Positions 5,410 to 7,198 of a stretch of 7,198 bases of DNA are shown one piece after another (position 1 is the stretch's first letter; each line of letters opens with the position of its first letter). Location: positions 1-7,198 of the forward strand of contig JAIRVA010000150.1 of assembly GCA_031254155.1 (NCBI GenBank), given 5' to 3'. Below the pieces are notes generated by a model that made no database searches, had not been told where the DNA came from, and saw only the letters and a program-made list of their open reading frames with translations. The position numbers and the translations under genes are program-made. The stretch is from Propionibacteriaceae bacterium. Lineage in GTDB: Bacteria; Actinomycetota; Actinomycetes; Propionibacteriales; Propionibacteriaceae.

Positions 5410-6171
5410 ATGGCCAGTAGCTCCCAGGTCCGCCGCTCACGTCGCGAACAGCTCGAGACCCAGCGCCTCGCCCAGTTCAAGAAGGAACGGCGCATCCGGA
5501 TCACTATCGTCGTTGTGGGCCTCGTGATCCTCTTCACCGTCATCGCCGTGTTCGTCTACGGGTACCTGTCCTCACGCGACGACCAGGCGGCCCAGACGGG
5601 CGGCACGGTCCCGCCCGGCGCCAACAGCGGCCACAACGGCATGATGCTGGCCCCCGAGACCAAAGGGGTACCCACCCTGGAGATCTGGTCGGACTACAAC
5701 TGCACGGCCTGCAAGTCCGCCCACATGACGCTCAACGCGACGCTGGAACAGGCGGTGACCGATGGCAAGGCCAACGTGGTCCTCCACCAGAAGAGCGGGA
5801 ACTGGGCCTCGTCGTGGAACGCCAACCTGGGGGCCGCCTGTGCCGACATCCAGGGCAAGTTCACCGACTACAACCATCAGCTCTACCTCAACCAGCCGAG
5901 CGACGAATCAGGCTTCACCGACACGATGCTGCGGGAGACGATCCCGGACGCCATCGGGTTGTACCGTGACGACCTCACCACGTTCCAGACCTGCTTCGAC
6001 ACCAAGGCCGCCGGACAGTTCGTCGACGCCCAGCAAACGGCGGCCCTGAAGGCGAACATCACGTCGACACCGACGTTCGTCCTGGACGGCAAGAACATCA
6101 CGAGCACGCTGTACAACCAGAAGACCGGCCTGTTCGACCCCGATCTACTCCGCACCGCCCTCGGAATGTAA
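5410..6171 (+). CDS. Membrane-anchored DsbA-like thiol-disulfide oxidoreductase
   Basis: A 253-residue thioredoxin-fold protein of the DsbA-like Thioredoxin_4 type, expected to make, break or rearrange disulfides outside the membrane. A very basic, probably helical N-terminus (1-30) precedes one membrane helix (about 31-53) and a short Gly-rich linker (63-76). The thioredoxin domain starts with VPTLEIWSDYNCTAC (87-101); the redox pair is C98/C101, with Thr-Ala between, where relatives usually have Pro plus His, Tyr or Phe. STPTFVLDG (219-227) is the cis-proline loop, with P221. Two further cysteines, C144 (GAACAD) and C195 (QTCFD), match a second disulfide seen in related proteins. The ribosome site GAAAGG (5396-5401) precedes the ATG by 8 nt. 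No VKOR- or DsbB-like partner is in the window. Fold assignment is firm; oxidase versus reductase or isomerase is not settled. Confidence 0.92.
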   Translation: MASSSQVRRSRREQLETQRLAQFKKERRIRITIVVVGLVILFTVIAVFVYGYLSSRDDQAAQTGGTVPPGANSGHNGMMLAPETKGVPTLEIWSDYNCTACKSAHMTLNATLEQAVTDGKANVVLHQKSGNWASSWNANLGAACADIQGKFTDYNHQLYLNQPSDESGFTDTMLRETIPDAIGLYRDDLTTFQTCFDTKAAGQFVDAQQTAALKANITSTPTFVLDGKNITSTLYNQKTGLFDPDLLRTALGM

Positions 6172-6232
6172 GGCGCCTTGGGATCCACTGGCCTACACAG
6201 CGTAGATCAGCACTTCCCTTGCGCCCGCCCGG

Positions 6233-6244
6233 TAGTCTGGTGCT
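6233..6244 (+). promoter_or_regulatory. Leaderless promoter -10 for the sigma/anti-sigma fusion gene
   Basis: TAGTCT (6233-6238) ends 6 nt before the ATG at 6245, so the start codon would be the first base transcribed. There is no Shine-Dalgarno sequence in the 25 bases before the ATG, which is CG-rich and purine-poor. This agrees with the leaderless expression common in actinobacteria. No convincing -35 is seen. Confidence 0.55.
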
Positions 6245-7198
6245 ATGAACGTGGAAGGCCAATCGGATCATAGCCTATTGTCCGCGGCCCGCCAGGGTTC
6301 CCGGTCGGCGGCCGAGGAGTTGTGGCGGCGGCACGCGGCGTACGGACAGGCGGTGGCGGCGGGTCTGGCGCCCGACGAGGACTGGGATGCCGCCAACACC
6401 CGCGCGTGGACCCACATCCTGCGGCCGGACAATGATGAGGACGCCGCCGGCGGGTTCCGCCCGTACCTCTATCTCGTGATCCGCGCCGTATCCTCGGCCG
6501 AGGTCACCGACAAAGCCGACTCGTTCCTGGCCCCCGCTTACGCGAGCCTGCCGGCGGACCGGCAGGAGGTACTCTGGGACGCCCACATCGAGTCGATGAA
6601 GCCGGCCCAGATCGCCCTCACCACTGGCCTGGAGGAGCACGAGGCGACCGCCCGGCTCCGGCGGGCCCGCCAAGAGCTCCGGCAGGAGTGGGCGAACCGG
6701 CACGCCGCCCAGGTCCCGCCACGCTCCACCTGCCACTGGGTCTGGGAGAACTCGCGGGCACTGGTACGAAACACGTTGTCGGACGGGGATCACCAGCGGG
6801 CGGCCACCCACATCCGGATCTGCTCGCGCTGCAAGTCGGCCGACTCCGATGTCATCGCGGTGGCCCGTCACCTGCCCGGTACCGTCCTGCCCACGATCAC
6901 CGGACCGGGTGGGGCCAAGAACCTGCTCGCGTACATCCGCACGGCGGGCCCGGCGGTCCGCTCCGCGCTCGCCCTGCCCGTCGCCCTGCCTGACGGCCCG
7001 ACGGAGGTTCCGGCCAAGCCCGCCGAACGGCCCGCCCGGACCGCCCCGGCGCACCACCAGCCCCCGGCCGAGACGGTAACCGCCACCCCCGAGCCGTCAC
7101 CCCCCACGTCGGCCACCCGTCTCCACCGGCGTCTGATCGTCGCGGGCATCGCCATCGTCATCGTCATTCTCGCGGCCGTCGGTCTGATCCGGCTCACC
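6245..7198 (+). CDS. Sigma-70-like protein fused to a zinc anti-sigma motif and membrane helix, 3'-truncated
   Basis: The frame stays open for 318 codons to the window edge. Residues 8-82 look like ECF sigma region 2: DHSLLSAARQGSRSAAEELW, then FRPYLYLVIRA (71-81). Residues 99-150 look like region 4: SLPADRQEVLW (101-111), KPAQIALTTGLEEHEAT as a helix-turn-helix, then the RARQELRQ helix (140-147). C163 and H164, with H189-x3-C193-x2-C196, form a zinc-finger anti-sigma-like motif. A Pro/Ala/Thr-rich linker (250-292) leads to a helix at about 297-316. The protein would sit with its sigma and zinc parts in the cytoplasm and the unseen C-terminus outside, like the known actinobacterial ECF groups with fused zinc and membrane segments. 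The region normally reading the -10 is degenerate. The ATG start agrees with the leaderless promoter. Architecture is likely; activity and regulon are unknown. Confidence 0.82.
   Translation, partial: MNVEGQSDHSLLSAARQGSRSAAEELWRRHAAYGQAVAAGLAPDEDWDAANTRAWTHILRPDNDEDAAGGFRPYLYLVIRAVSSAEVTDKADSFLAPAYASLPADRQEVLWDAHIESMKPAQIALTTGLEEHEATARLRRARQELRQEWANRHAAQVPPRSTCHWVWENSRALVRNTLSDGDHQRAATHIRICSRCKSADSDVIAVARHLPGTVLPTITGPGGAKNLLAYIRTAGPAVRSALALPVALPDGPTEVPAKPAERPARTAPAHHQPPAETVTATPEPSPPTSATRLHRRLIVAGIAIVIVILAAVGLIRLT

Noticed and set aside
6193..6205. CTAC-N5-GTAG as a terminator after the DsbA-like gene
   Set aside because: Only 4 bp of stem and no T run, so too weak to call.
6275..7057. 260-codon open frame on the - strand opposite the sigma-fusion gene
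   Set aside because: Arg/Gly-rich composition and no motif, whereas the + strand frame carries sigma, zinc and membrane features.
1..7198. CRISPR array, insertion sequence, phage or defence genes
   Set aside because: I saw no regularly spaced direct repeats, no transposase or integrase motifs, and no recognisable defence domains on either strand.

Overview
The window is high-GC DNA, densely coding, with every credible gene on the + strand. The ribosomal protein S20 sequence, the ThuA-like protein, a sigma factor fused to a zinc anti-sigma domain, and several -10 elements placed for leaderless or near-leaderless transcription all point to an actinobacterium. I cannot name the genus. The tryptophan genes do not look typically actinobacterial, because their residue patterns resemble the TrpB and TrpA of Clostridia such as Lachnospiraceae.

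Layout. Bases 1-2385 hold the end of a tryptophan operon: a 5'-truncated trpF, then trpB (ATGA overlap), then trpA (1-nt gap). These encode the last steps of tryptophan synthesis, from phosphoribosylanthranilate isomerase to the two tryptophan synthase subunits. Bases 2446-3722 hold a ThuA-like protein and a nitroreductase-family flavoprotein joined by a second ATGA overlap. Bases 3742-4128 are a self-contained ribosomal protein unit: a good promoter, rpsT starting at GTG, and a perfect hairpin terminator. An intergenic stretch of about 150 bases with an AT-rich island follows.

Bases 4275-6171 encode two proteins that each have one N-terminal membrane anchor and an outward-facing domain. The first is an unrecognised protein with exactly two cysteines. 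The second is a DsbA-like thiol-disulfide oxidoreductase with an unusual CTAC active site. From 6245 to the window end runs a 3'-truncated gene, apparently transcribed without a leader. Its product joins a degenerate sigma-70-like region, a zinc-finger anti-sigma-like motif, a Pro/Ala-rich linker and a membrane helix.

How they work together. TrpF, TrpB and TrpA form one pathway. The anchored thiol oxidoreductase could act on disulfides in exported proteins, and its two-cysteine neighbour is a natural candidate. The sigma/anti-sigma fusion looks like a membrane-tethered regulator whose regulon and sensory domain lie outside the window. Nothing here amounts to a clearly new system. The most interesting points are the foreign-looking trp block, the sigma/anti-sigma fusion and the envelope redox pair.
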